From assembly GCF_003020125.1 (NCBI RefSeq), contig NZ_PYFW01000006.1:186001-250000 (forward strand): a stretch of 64,000 nucleotides of DNA, in the 5' to 3' direction. Under the pieces are notes generated by a model. That model did not search any database. It was not told the DNA's origin and was given only the letters and a program-made list of their open reading frames with translations. Both the position numbers and the translations under genes were made by a program. Each line of letters opens with the position of its first letter. The stretch's first letter is position 1. Origin of the DNA: Bradyrhizobium sp. MOS003. Its GTDB lineage: Bacteria > Pseudomonadota > Alphaproteobacteria > Rhizobiales > Xanthobacteraceae. This document shows, piece after piece, positions 51,604 through 60,140 of this stretch.

Positions 51604-52374
51604 CTAGATTTCGCCGCCAGCAACCGCGATTGCCTGTCCGGTGATCGCACTGGCGCCCTGCCCGCACAGCCAAAGGACGGCGTCGGCCACCTCTTGAGGC
51701 GCGATCAGCCGCCCCTGCGGATTGTGCTTGGCAAGTTCGCCGACCGCCTGCTCGCGGCTGCGCCCCGTCTTCTTCATGATGTTGTCGATACTGCCGGCGA
51801 CGAGGTCGGTATCGGTGAACCCAGGACAAACCGCGTTCACGGTCGTGTTGCTACCGGCCAACTCCAGGGCCAGCGAACGAACGAGCCCGATCGCCGCGTG
51901 CTTGGCCGCGGCGTATGCACTGACATAGGCATAGCCCTTGAGGCCCGCCGTCGACGCAATCACCACGATACGACCGTAAGGACGATCCTTAATACCCGGC
52001 AGCACGCCGTGGATGGCATGGACCACGCCCATGAAATTGATGTTCATCATGCGCGCAAACAGGGCACTGTCCGACTTCGCGAATGGCGCGGATTCGGCGC
52101 TGCCTGCATTCGCGATCAGGATATCGATCGGCTTGCGCGCATGGGCCTCGGCGATGGCAGCCCTTAAAGCGATCTCGTTCGCGACGTCGGCGACGGCCGC
52201 AAAATGCGCGGCGCCTGCGTTGACGGCCTCTTCAAGGGCCGTAGCGTTTCGGCCGATGATCGTCACAGTGGCGCCGGCACTGGCGAGAGTCTCAGCGATC
52301 GCGCGGCCGATGCCGCGGCCGCCCCCGGTGACCAGCGCGTGCGGCGAGTGCGGCGAGTGCGGCAATCCGGACAT
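51604..52374 (-). CDS. SDR family oxidoreductase
   Basis: The protein has 256 residues from the ATG at 52374. Classical SDR motifs: 'ALVTGGGRGIGRAIAE', 'LIANAGSAES' (NAG), Ser in 'IVVIASTAGLKG' and Tyr/Lys in 'YVSAYAAAKHA'. The C-terminal part ends 'GQGASAITGQAIAVAGGEI'. It should reduce or oxidise a beta-hydroxy/keto intermediate of the anthraniloyl-CoA route, or act on an alicyclic ring. It is the first gene of a minus-strand operon with the crotonase-like gene. Operators O5 and O6 lie in its promoter region. Confidence 0.9.
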   Translation of the reverse strand: MSGLPHSPHSPHALVTGGGRGIGRAIAETLASAGATVTIIGRNATALEEAVNAGAAHFAAVADVANEIALRAAIAEAHARKPIDILIANAGSAESAPFAKSDSALFARMMNINFMGVVHAIHGVLPGIKDRPYGRIVVIASTAGLKGYAYVSAYAAAKHAAIGLVRSLALELAGSNTTVNAVCPGFTDTDLVAGSIDNIMKKTGRSREQAVGELAKHNPQGRLIAPQEVADAVLWLCGQGASAITGQAIAVAGGEI

Positions 52375-52416
52375 GCGCTGGCTCCCTCAGATCTGCGGCT
52401 CGTGCCTTACGATATA

Positions 52417-52430
52417 TTTTAACCTTCAAA
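52417..52430. promoter_or_regulatory. MarR operator-like palindrome O5 (divergent SDR / hydrolase region)
   Basis: TTTTAACCTTCAAA lies 43 bp upstream of the SDR start. It keeps the TTTTAA / CAAA arms but has a weaker core than O1 and O4. Confidence 0.55.
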
Positions 52431-52492
52431 CTTTTGCAATGAAGCCGCTGCTCGCTCCGAATGCCGCGCCACGAAACGCGGCCCGAAAATTG

Positions 52493-52506
52493 CTTTAAGT
52501 ATAAAA
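52493..52506. promoter_or_regulatory. MarR operator-like palindrome O6 (upstream of alpha/beta hydrolase)
   Basis: CTTTAAGTATAAAA lies 62 bp upstream of the hydrolase start. It matches O4 at 11 of 14 positions and probably controls the plus-strand operon. Confidence 0.6.
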
Positions 52507-52567
52507 TTATCGCTTCCCATGGCCGCAAGGCCTGTTAGCATCCACAGACAAAGCAGAAGGATGTCGC

Positions 52568-53383
52568 GTGTCGCAGCCTGTGCCCATGATAACAAAGGAC
52601 GGACGCTTCGCCTATGAAGCCGCCGGCGACCCGGGCGCGATCCCACTGATCTTCCTGCATGGCATCGGCGGCGCGGCTCGGAGCTGGCGACAGCAGCTTG
52701 CAACGTTCGGCAATCGCTTCCGCGCGATTGCGTGGGACATGCCGGGCTATGGCGGCTCGGCCCCCCTCGCCAGCGTCAGCATCGCTGCCCTGGCTGATGC
52801 GCTCCAGCAATTCATCGAACAGCTTGGCGCAACAAGCCCCATTCTGGTCGGCCATTCCATTGGCGGCATGATTGTCCAGAAATGTCTGGCGCAGTATCCG
52901 AAACTGGCCCGCGCCGTGGTGCTGGCGCAAACCAGTCCGGCCTTCGGCAAGGCCGACGGCGACTGGCAAAAAGCGTTCATCGCGGCGCGGCTCGGGCCGC
53001 TCGATCGCGGCGAGACGATGAAATCGCTGGCGCCTTCGCTGGTGAAGGAACTGGTCGGCGACGATCCCGATCCGAACGGGATGGAACTTGCACGCGAATG
53101 CATGCGAAGCGTGCCGGAGGCAAGCTATCGCGCCATGATGCTGGCTCTCATCGGCTTCGATCAGCGCGGCACGCTCGGGGATATTTCCGTCCCTACATTG
53201 CTACTGTCGGGATCCAAGGACAACAATGCGCCCGCGCCCATGATGGCGAAGACGGCGACCTACATTCCCGGGGCTGACTATGTCGAGCTCGCCGGCGTCG
53301 GCCATCTCGCCAACCTGGAACGTCCTGATACCTTCGACGAGGCGCTCGGCCGCTTCCTGAATTCCGTTACGACCAAAGCGTAA
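52568..53383 (+). CDS. alpha/beta hydrolase
   Basis: The protein has 271 residues from a GTG at 52568 with GAAGGA eight bases upstream. It is an alpha/beta-hydrolase with HG oxyanion motif 'LHGIGGAARSW', nucleophile Ser97 in 'VGHSIGGM', Asp218 in 'LLLSGSKDN' and His246 in 'VGHLAN'. The triad is complete. Length and fold are like 3-oxoadipate enol-lactonase or C-C bond hydrolases, so it may open the ring of the CoA-bound intermediate. It is the first gene of the plus-strand operon, downstream of O6. Confidence 0.87.
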   Translation: MSQPVPMITKDGRFAYEAAGDPGAIPLIFLHGIGGAARSWRQQLATFGNRFRAIAWDMPGYGGSAPLASVSIAALADALQQFIEQLGATSPILVGHSIGGMIVQKCLAQYPKLARAVVLAQTSPAFGKADGDWQKAFIAARLGPLDRGETMKSLAPSLVKELVGDDPDPNGMELARECMRSVPEASYRAMMLALIGFDQRGTLGDISVPTLLLSGSKDNNAPAPMMAKTATYIPGADYVELAGVGHLANLERPDTFDEALGRFLNSVTTKA

Positions 53384-53395
53384 GGTGACTGCGCA

Positions 53396-54685
53396 ATGAC
53401 CATGCAAGTCAGCAAGACCATTGGCGCGACCGGCAAGGTCACGTTGGATGCTCCGATCTTCGATCCCGTCGCCTTCCGCCTGAGCGACGAGCAGGCCGGC
53501 ATCATTACGCGGGCAAGAGAGATCGGCCAAAGCGTGTTCGCCGGTCGCGCTGCCACCTACGATCGCGAGGCGATCTTCCCGACCGAGAATTATCGCGATC
53601 TGCATCGCGTCGGCTTGCTCGGCATCGCCGTTCCCAAGAAACACGGCGGGCTCGGCGCGAACTACCAGACCTATGCGCTGGCGGCGGCCGAGATCGGCCG
53701 CTATTGCGGTGCGACTGCGCTGACCTGGAACATGCATGTCTGCTCGACCCTATGGTCGGGCCCGCTCGCCGACGATCTCGACATGGACGCCGAGACCCGC
53801 GCCGAGCACGAACGGCGGCGCGCGGTCCATTACAAGCGGATCGTCGATGACGGCGCGATCTATTCGCAGCCCTTCTCGGAGGGCGGTGCGGCCGCCGCCG
53901 GCGGCGTCGCGTTCGGCACGGAAGCAAAACCCGTGCAGGGCGGCTGGATCGTCAACGGCAAGAAGATCTTTGCATCGCTCTCCGGTCATGCCGACTATTA
54001 CGGCGTGCTCTGCACCGAGATCGAGGAAGGCGAAAAGGCGTCCCGCCGCAACACGCTGTATCTCGCCATCTCGGCCAAATCGGAAGGCGTCTCGGTCGTC
54101 GGCGACTGGGACCCGCTCGGCATGCGCGGCACGGTCTCACGCACGCTGCTGTTCAAGGATGTGTTCGTGCCGCAAGATTCTGCTCTGATGCCGCGCGGCG
54201 TCTACTTCCAGGCGGCGATGCGCTGGCCGCACATGTTCCTGACGTTGTCGCCGACCTACATGGGCCTGGCGCAAGCCGCTTATGATTTCACCGTGCGCTA
54301 TTTGCGCGGCGAAGTGCCGGGAATGCCGCCCGTTAAGCGGCGGATGTATCCGACCAAGCAGATCGCGGTCGCGCAGATGCAGATCAAGCTCGAGCAGATC
54401 AAGGCGATCTGGTTCCAGGCGGTCACCGAAGCCTGTGCCAATCCGAGCAAGGAGCAGGTGCTGCGCGCCTATGCTGCGCAATATTCGGTGATGGAGGGCG
54501 CCAACGAGCTCGCCACGCTCGCGATCCGCACCTGCGGCGGCCAGGCCATGCTTCGCTCGCTGCCGCTGGAGCGGATCTACCGCGACAGCCGCTGCGGCTC
54601 GCTGATGCTGCCGTGGACCGCCGAATTGTGCCTCGACCGGATCGGGCGCGACGCGCTGTACGAGACCGGCGAGACGGACGACTGA
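53396..54685 (+). CDS. acyl-CoA dehydrogenase family protein
   Basis: The protein has 429 residues from the ATG at 53396. The fold has the FAD/acyl-CoA core: 'LLGIAVPKKHGGLGANYQTYALAAAEIGRYCG', 'QPFSEGGAAAAGG' , 'GGWIVNGKKIFASLSGHADYY' and 'TLAIRTCGGQAMLRSLPLERIYRDSRCGSLMLPW'. It should oxidise an acyl-CoA (or hydroxylate one, as in monooxygenase-like members) in the catabolic route. The start follows the hydrolase stop by 12 bp and its end is 2 bp before the CoA ligase start codon. Confidence 0.88.
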   Translation: MTMQVSKTIGATGKVTLDAPIFDPVAFRLSDEQAGIITRAREIGQSVFAGRAATYDREAIFPTENYRDLHRVGLLGIAVPKKHGGLGANYQTYALAAAEIGRYCGATALTWNMHVCSTLWSGPLADDLDMDAETRAEHERRRAVHYKRIVDDGAIYSQPFSEGGAAAAGGVAFGTEAKPVQGGWIVNGKKIFASLSGHADYYGVLCTEIEEGEKASRRNTLYLAISAKSEGVSVVGDWDPLGMRGTVSRTLLFKDVFVPQDSALMPRGVYFQAAMRWPHMFLTLSPTYMGLAQAAYDFTVRYLRGEVPGMPPVKRRMYPTKQIAVAQMQIKLEQIKAIWFQAVTEACANPSKEQVLRAYAAQYSVMEGANELATLAIRTCGGQAMLRSLPLERIYRDSRCGSLMLPWTAELCLDRIGRDALYETGETDD

Positions 54686-54687
54686 CG

Positions 54688-56214
54688 GTGGACCTCTGCA
54701 GTCTGATCGATCGCAACGCGGCGTTTTCGCCAGACAGGACGGCCATTGCCTTCGAGGACGAGCGGCTCAGCTATGCCGCGTTCGCCGCACGCATCGGACG
54801 CACCGCGACGGCATTGAAGCAGGAGCTCGGCGTCGGCCGCGGCGACCGTGTTGCCATCCTCAGCCTGAACCGGCCGGACTATCTGGTCCTGCTCTACGCG
54901 TGCGCACGGCTGGGTGCGATGCTCGTGCCGCTCAACTGGCGGCTCGCGGTCGCCGAGCAACTCTTCATCCTCACCGATGCCGGCGCCAAGGTGCTGGTGC
55001 TCGAGCAAGCATTCGAGGGCGTTCTCCCCGAGCTTGCGCTGGGGACATCCGTTGTCGGCCTCGACTTCACGCCGCATCGTGGCACGACATTCGAAGGCCT
55101 GCTGGCGCGCAGCGACGGCAGCAGCCGGAATCCACACACCGATCTATCGTGCCCGCTTCTGATCGTCTACACATCGGGAACAACAGGGCGCCCGAAAGGC
55201 GCGGTGCTGCGCCAGGAGGCGCTGTTCTGGAATGGCGTCATGAGCCAGCACATGCATAACATGACGTCCGACGACCACGTGCTGACCGTGCTGCCATTTT
55301 TCCACGTCGGCGGCCTCAACATCCAGACAACGCCGGCGCTTCAGTTGGGCGCGACTGTCACCATCCACGCCCGCTTCGCGCCGGACACCGCGCTCGCGGC
55401 CATTGAGCACGAGCGGCCGACCCTCACGGTCATGGTGCCTGCGATCATCCAGGCCGTGAGCGAGCATCCTGCCTGGGCGGCGGCCGATCTCTCGTCACTC
55501 AAGGCCGTCGCGACAGGCTCGACCATCGTACCGCCGCATCTGATCGAGCGTTTCGTCGCGCGTAATGTCCCGGTGCTTCAGGTTTACGGCTCGACGGAAA
55601 CCTGCCCGATCGCCGTCTACACGCGGCTCGGCGGCGACCTTTCGCGGGCGGGATCGACCGGGCTTGCCGGCCTGTGCTGCGAAGCGAAGGTGGTCGATCA
55701 TTCCGGCAATGAGGCGCCAGCTGGCACGCCGGGCGAAATCGCGGTGCGCGGCCCCAATGTGTTCTTCGAATATTGGGGCAACGAGGCCGCAACACGCGAT
55801 GCGTTGCACGACGGCTGGTATCGCACCGGCGATATCGGCCTGTGCGACGCCGACGGCTATTTCTGGGTGCGCGACCGCAAGAAGAACATGATCATTTCAG
55901 GTGGGGAAAACGTCTATCCGGCCGAGGTCGAGCGCGTTCTGCTCGAACACCCCGATGTCAGCGAATGCGCCGTGATCGGCCGGCCTGACCCGCGCTGGGA
56001 CGAGGTGCCGATCGCCTATGTCATCCCCCGATCCGGCTGCCGGCTCGATACGGACGAGTTGCGAGGCCATCTCCAGGCACAACTCGCCCGCTACAAGGTG
56101 CCGCGCGACATCGTCTTCGTCGCCGACCTGCCGCGAACGGCGCTAGGCAAGGTCCAGCATTTCCTGCTGAAGCAGCTCGATGCGCAGTCCCGCGCGCAAG
56201 GAGAAGACTCTTGA
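54688..56214 (+). CDS. class I adenylate-forming acyl-CoA ligase
   Basis: The protein has 508 residues from a GTG at 54688, two bases after the dehydrogenase stop; the frame continues upstream inside that gene but has no proper start. ANL motifs: 'IVYTSGTTGRPKGAVLRQ', 'YGSTETCPIAVY', 'GWYRTGDIGLCDADGYFWVRDRKKNMIISGGENVYPAEVE' and a C-terminal 'PRTALGKVQHFLLKQ'. It is the medium/long acyl-CoA or aryl-CoA synthetase type, a second CoA ligase in this cluster beside the one at 42.7-44.4 kb. It overlaps the next gene (TTGA). Confidence 0.9.
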   Translation: MDLCSLIDRNAAFSPDRTAIAFEDERLSYAAFAARIGRTATALKQELGVGRGDRVAILSLNRPDYLVLLYACARLGAMLVPLNWRLAVAEQLFILTDAGAKVLVLEQAFEGVLPELALGTSVVGLDFTPHRGTTFEGLLARSDGSSRNPHTDLSCPLLIVYTSGTTGRPKGAVLRQEALFWNGVMSQHMHNMTSDDHVLTVLPFFHVGGLNIQTTPALQLGATVTIHARFAPDTALAAIEHERPTLTVMVPAIIQAVSEHPAWAAADLSSLKAVATGSTIVPPHLIERFVARNVPVLQVYGSTETCPIAVYTRLGGDLSRAGSTGLAGLCCEAKVVDHSGNEAPAGTPGEIAVRGPNVFFEYWGNEAATRDALHDGWYRTGDIGLCDADGYFWVRDRKKNMIISGGENVYPAEVERVLLEHPDVSECAVIGRPDPRWDEVPIAYVIPRSGCRLDTDELRGHLQAQLARYKVPRDIVFVADLPRTALGKVQHFLLKQLDAQSRAQGEDS

Positions 56215-57299
56215 AGATCGCAGTTCTGGGTGGGGGAAACGGCTCTTTCGCGGCCGCGGGCGATTTTGCGCTATCGGGGCATGAGGTGCGGCTCTGGCGC
56301 CGCGATGCCGGTCAGGTCACGGCGCATCGCGCTGCCGGCTCGCGCATTTTGGTGAAGGATCACAACGGCCGCCACGACGTGAAGCTCGCGCTGGTCACGA
56401 CCGACATGGCGGCGGCCGTCGATGGAACGGAGCTGATCCTGTGCCCCACTCCTGCCTTTGCACAAGCAGATATCGCTCGCCTGCTCGCCCCGCATCTGCG
56501 AGACGGCCAGGTCGTGTTTTTGCCGCCGGCAACGTTCGGCTCGATCATCTTCGCCCAGGCGGCGCGGGACGCCGGCAACCACGCCAAGGCAAGCTTTGCC
56601 GAAACCGGCACGCTGCCGTGGCTGACCCGCAAGCACGGACCTTTCGAGGTCGCGATCACCATCCGCGCCAAACGGCTTCCGGTCGGGGTGTTCCCGCTCG
56701 ACCACGCACCGCACGCGCTTGACGTGATCGGACGCGCTTTCCCCGACGCGATCGAGCCGTGCGGAGACGCGCTGTCAGGGGCGTTGATGAATGCCGGCCC
56801 GATCATCCATCCGCCGCTGATCGTGATGAATGCAGGTCCAATCGAGCATTTCGAGCGCTGGGACATTCACAAGGAAGGCACCCAGGCCGCGATCCGCCGG
56901 GTGACCGACGCACTTGACGCCGAGCGCATCGCCGTGCGCGAAGCGCTCGGCTACGGCGCGCCGCATTTTCCGCTCGCTCATCACTATGCGAAGGAAGGCG
57001 AGATCTGGATGTATGGCCGCGGCTCGCATGACCGGCTGACGGACTCCGGCGACTGGCGCGAGCGGATCGTGCTGACGGAGCACCGCTACATGCGCGAGGA
57101 TCTGCGGCTCGGGCTGTCGCTGCTGGTGTCGGTCGCCGGACTGGCTGGCGTGGCCACGCCGCTGGCCAAAGCGTTCCTGTCGATCGGCGGCGCGATTTGC
57201 GGCGATGATTTTGCGCGAGGTGGCAGAACGCTCGGGACGCTGAGGCTCGACAACCTCTGCAAGACCGAATTGCAGACGGTACTCCGCAATGGATTCTGA
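56211..57299 (+). CDS. NAD/NADP octopine/nopaline dehydrogenase family protein
   Basis: The protein has 362 residues from a TTG at 56211 (AAGGAGAAG upstream), overlapping the ligase stop. The N-terminal Rossmann domain 'IAVLGGGNGSFAAAGDFALSGHEVRLWRR' is followed by an octopine-dehydrogenase-like helical domain ('HPPLIVMNAGPIEHF', with a His/Asp region 'LGYGAPHFPLAHHY'). Opine dehydrogenases join an amino acid and a keto acid by reduction of the imine. The role in an anthranilate-type operon is not known; it may reduce an imine or a beta-keto CoA intermediate. The operon position is firm. Confidence 0.86.
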   Translation: MKIAVLGGGNGSFAAAGDFALSGHEVRLWRRDAGQVTAHRAAGSRILVKDHNGRHDVKLALVTTDMAAAVDGTELILCPTPAFAQADIARLLAPHLRDGQVVFLPPATFGSIIFAQAARDAGNHAKASFAETGTLPWLTRKHGPFEVAITIRAKRLPVGVFPLDHAPHALDVIGRAFPDAIEPCGDALSGALMNAGPIIHPPLIVMNAGPIEHFERWDIHKEGTQAAIRRVTDALDAERIAVREALGYGAPHFPLAHHYAKEGEIWMYGRGSHDRLTDSGDWRERIVLTEHRYMREDLRLGLSLLVSVAGLAGVATPLAKAFLSIGGAICGDDFARGGRTLGTLRLDNLCKTELQTVLRNGF

Positions 57300-57302
57300 T
57301 CG

Positions 57303-58295
57303 ATGACCAATCGCGCTAACATCGTCTGTCTGGGGGCTGGCCGCATGGGGCGCGGCATCGCCGTCGCGTTCGCCTACGCTGGGCACAAGGTCAGGATGAT
57401 CGACATCAAGGCGCGCTCCGCGGAGGAGTTCGCCAAGCTGAAGGCGGACGCGCTGGGCGAGATCGGGAAGACCTTTGCCAGCCTGTCGAAGCTGGGACTG
57501 CTGACCGAAGCGGATGTTGATCCTCTGATCGCGAGGGTCTCGGTGGTGCCGGCGAGCCAGAGCGGCGCGGCGTTGGCCGAAGCCGGAATGGTCTTTGAGG
57601 GTGTTCCTGAGGTCGTCGAGCTCAAGCGCGAGGTGCTGGGGGCAGCTTCAAGGCAAATCGGTCCTGACACGATCATCGCATCGACGACATCGACCATCCT
57701 CGTCGACGATCTATCCGGTGCGATCGTGAACCCCCGCCGCTTTCTCAACGTGCACTGGCTCAACCCAGCCTATCTGATCCCGCTGGTCGAGGTTTCGCCC
57801 GGCAAGGCCACCGACCCCGCCATCATCGTCGAGGTCAAGGCCTTGCTCGAAGGCATCGGCAAGGTGCCGGTCGTCTGTGCGGCGACGCCCGGCTTCATCG
57901 TTCCGCGCATCCAGGCGTTGGCGATGAACGAGGCCGCGCGCATGGTCGAGGAAGGCGTCGCCAGTGCCGAGGAGATCGACAAGGCGATCCGCTATGGCTT
58001 CGGCTTCCGCTATGCCGTGCTCGGACTGCTCGAGTTCATCGATTGGGGTGGTGGCGACATCTTGTACTATGCCAGCCGCTATCTCGAAGGCGCGCTCGGC
58101 AGCGACCGCTATCGGGCGCCGGACGTCATCTCACGCAACATGCATGAAGGCCGGATCGGCTTGCGCACGGGCGCCGGCTTTCTCGACTATTCGGGCATGG
58201 ACGTCGATGCCTATCGTGTAAAGCGGCTTCAGGCCATGGTGGACCTGCTACGGCACTTCGACCTGGCACGCCCACCCGTGCTCGACCGCAATTAA
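57303..58295 (+). CDS. 3-hydroxyacyl-CoA dehydrogenase family protein
   Basis: The protein has 330 residues from the ATG at 57303. The NAD fold has 'CLGAGRMGRGIAVAFAYAGHKVRMID', and the catalytic His lies in 'LNVHWLNPAYLIPLVEVSPG'. The C-terminal domain ('YGFGFRYAVLGLLEFIDWGGGDIL', 'GRIGLRTGAGFLDYS') is normal. It oxidises a 3-hydroxyacyl-CoA, a beta-oxidation step needed after the ring is opened. It is the last gene of the plus-strand operon, and its stop overlaps the stop of the convergent NicX-like gene by 4 bp (TTAA). No thiolase gene is in the window. Confidence 0.92.
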   Translation: MTNRANIVCLGAGRMGRGIAVAFAYAGHKVRMIDIKARSAEEFAKLKADALGEIGKTFASLSKLGLLTEADVDPLIARVSVVPASQSGAALAEAGMVFEGVPEVVELKREVLGAASRQIGPDTIIASTTSTILVDDLSGAIVNPRRFLNVHWLNPAYLIPLVEVSPGKATDPAIIVEVKALLEGIGKVPVVCAATPGFIVPRIQALAMNEAARMVEEGVASAEEIDKAIRYGFGFRYAVLGLLEFIDWGGGDILYYASRYLEGALGSDRYRAPDVISRNMHEGRIGLRTGAGFLDYSGMDVDAYRVKRLQAMVDLLRHFDLARPPVLDRN

Positions 58296-59338
58296 CCGAA
58301 GACGTCCTGCAACACGCCTTCGCGAACGACCGCGACGCCGTCGAGCTCGATGGTCGTTCCCATCATCGGCAGGTCGAAGTGTCCCGCCGTATAGCGGCCC
58401 GCGAATTCGTTGGCGCCGGTCGAGAACAGGAAATTGCCGGAGACGGCCCGAATCTCGGTGCCGTTGGTGTCCCGCTGGTCGTACATCGACAGCGCTTCAT
58501 AACGCGCTGCGGGGTTCATGCCGAAACCGACATGCGACACCGCATAGGCCTCGCGATCGCCCCACGCCGCGAGATAGGCGCGCATCATCGCGGCATCCGT
58601 GCCCTCGCCTTGGAGTTCGACGACATAGTCGTCTTTCAAGGTCATCGTCACTGGCGACGTCAGATAGCGCTTGAAGGTGAGATTAACGTCGCCGGGCGCC
58701 ATCACCAGCGTGCCGTTGATCGTCCCGCTCTTGGGGAAGCTGACGACGATGCCACCGGGCCAGTGCGCCAGCGTGCCGGGCTTGTCGGTCCAGCCCCACA
58801 CACCGACCGTGGACGCGCCGACCATATCGACGTCGAGCGCGGTGCCGGCCTTCGACGTCACCCGCATTCGCTTGGTCCCGCGCAGCATCTTCGCCGCCGT
58901 CCGGACGCGCTTCTCGAGCGCGGGATCCGGCACCATCCGCTCCAGCGCCTCGGGATGCTCGTTGGAAATCACCAGGATTCGCGCGCCGGCCTTGAGGATC
59001 TCCGGCGTCTCCACCGCGTGCATCAAGCCCTCGATGGTGCAATCCACCACGAAACCGGCCTGCTGAAGCGCACTGATGACCGGACCAAGCTTCTGGATCG
59101 CCTCGCTCGCCCCCGTCGAGCGAACCGGAACGATATTCCGGTTGCGCGGCGTCGGCATCACCACGTGAAACGGCCGCGCGCCCAAGCGCAGCAGCGCGAG
59201 CTCCGCCAGATGCACGTTCAACGCACGCGACTGGGTTTCGGAGAGGATCGCCGCGGTATCGCCGGCCTTGACGGCACAGCGTTCAAAGATCTCGCAAAAT
59301 GCGTCGATCCATTTTGCCTCGATGCGATCAGCCAGCAT
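58292..59338 (-). CDS. M29-fold protein with NicX-like iron ligands (possible dihydroxypyridine-type dioxygenase)
   Basis: The protein has 348 residues from the ATG at 59338 (GGGAGTG upstream). It has the aminopeptidase-T (M29) fold shared with 2,5-dihydroxypyridine 5,6-dioxygenase NicX. The C-terminal half has His269 ('AVSHVGFGMNP'), then His320 and Asp322 in 'GRYTAGHFDLPM'; as I recall it, NicX uses two His and one Asp in this H...H-x-D pattern. The length (NicX is about 350) also fits. It could cleave an aromatic N-heterocycle ring, but could also be a metallopeptidase. It is the last gene of the minus-strand ABC operon. Confidence 0.75.
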   Translation of the reverse strand: MLADRIEAKWIDAFCEIFERCAVKAGDTAAILSETQSRALNVHLAELALLRLGARPFHVVMPTPRNRNIVPVRSTGASEAIQKLGPVISALQQAGFVVDCTIEGLMHAVETPEILKAGARILVISNEHPEALERMVPDPALEKRVRTAAKMLRGTKRMRVTSKAGTALDVDMVGASTVGVWGWTDKPGTLAHWPGGIVVSFPKSGTINGTLVMAPGDVNLTFKRYLTSPVTMTLKDDYVVELQGEGTDAAMMRAYLAAWGDREAYAVSHVGFGMNPAARYEALSMYDQRDTNGTEIRAVSGNFLFSTGANEFAGRYTAGHFDLPMMGTTIELDGVAVVREGVLQDVFG

Positions 59339-59375
59339 GGTTCACTCCCGGTCTTCCGGTTTCTTCTTGGTCAGT

Positions 59376-60140
59376 TCAAGCCTCGGGAAAGCCCCGCAGC
59401 AAGTATGAACGCAGCGCCCCGAGCAAGCCATTCAGGATCAGGCCCAAGAGCGAGATCGTGATCAGAGGCACGAACATGTCGACGGCCTGAAATGTTCGCG
59501 CCGCAGTCACGAGCGCGTGCCCCAATCCATCCGTTGACGTGATCATCTCGGCCAGAAACACCACGATGCAGGAAATGACAAGCCCGATCCGGCATCCAGT
59601 CAGGATCGATGGCATCGCCGCCGGCAACACCACCTTGAGGACGATTTCGTAGCGTCGCGTTCCCGCTGCCATCGCCGACCAGATCAGCTTTTGTTCGACG
59701 GTCGAGGCACCATAATACGTCGAGAGCAGAATGGGAAAGAGTGCATCCGCGGCCACCAATGTGATTTTCGACCCGTGGCCGAAGCCGAGCAAAAGCAGGA
59801 GCGCCGGATAGAGAGCAACCTTGGGCAGCGGGGCCAATACGCGGACGATCGGCCGGACCACGGCATTGATCGCCGGATTTGCGGCGGCGGCAATGCCGAT
59901 GCTGACACCCAGCACGACAGCAATCGCAAACCCTGCAAACAGCCGGATCAGGGTTGCCGCGATCTCCTGCTGAAACGTCCACGTCACGAGCTGCTGGAGC
60001 AGCCGGCTGAAGACAAAGCCCGGCGGCGGCAGCAAGACCGCGGGCGCGAATCCGAATGACACCAGGCCTTGCCACAAGGCGATGACCAGCGCGATCGGGG
60101 CAATCCCAAGAAGGACGTTCGCGGAGAGAAGGCGCGACAT
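59376..60140 (-). CDS. ABC transporter permease (SsuC/TauC-like), second copy
   Basis: The protein has 254 residues from the ATG at 60140; the preceding permease stop (TGA) overlaps it by one base. It is a BPD-type permease with about six helices and the EAA-like loop 'AMAAGTRRYEIVLKVVLPAAMPSILTG'. Length and the 'LPKVALYPALLLLLGFG' segment match nitrate/sulfonate/bicarbonate-type (SsuC, TauC) subunits. It pairs with the next gene upstream as a second permease, so the transporter may be a heterodimer. The NicX-like gene follows 37 bp downstream. Confidence 0.92.
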   Translation of the reverse strand: MSRLLSANVLLGIAPIALVIALWQGLVSFGFAPAVLLPPPGFVFSRLLQQLVTWTFQQEIAATLIRLFAGFAIAVVLGVSIGIAAAANPAINAVVRPIVRVLAPLPKVALYPALLLLLGFGHGSKITLVAADALFPILLSTYYGASTVEQKLIWSAMAAGTRRYEIVLKVVLPAAMPSILTGCRIGLVISCIVVFLAEMITSTDGLGHALVTAARTFQAVDMFVPLITISLLGLILNGLLGALRSYLLRGFPEA

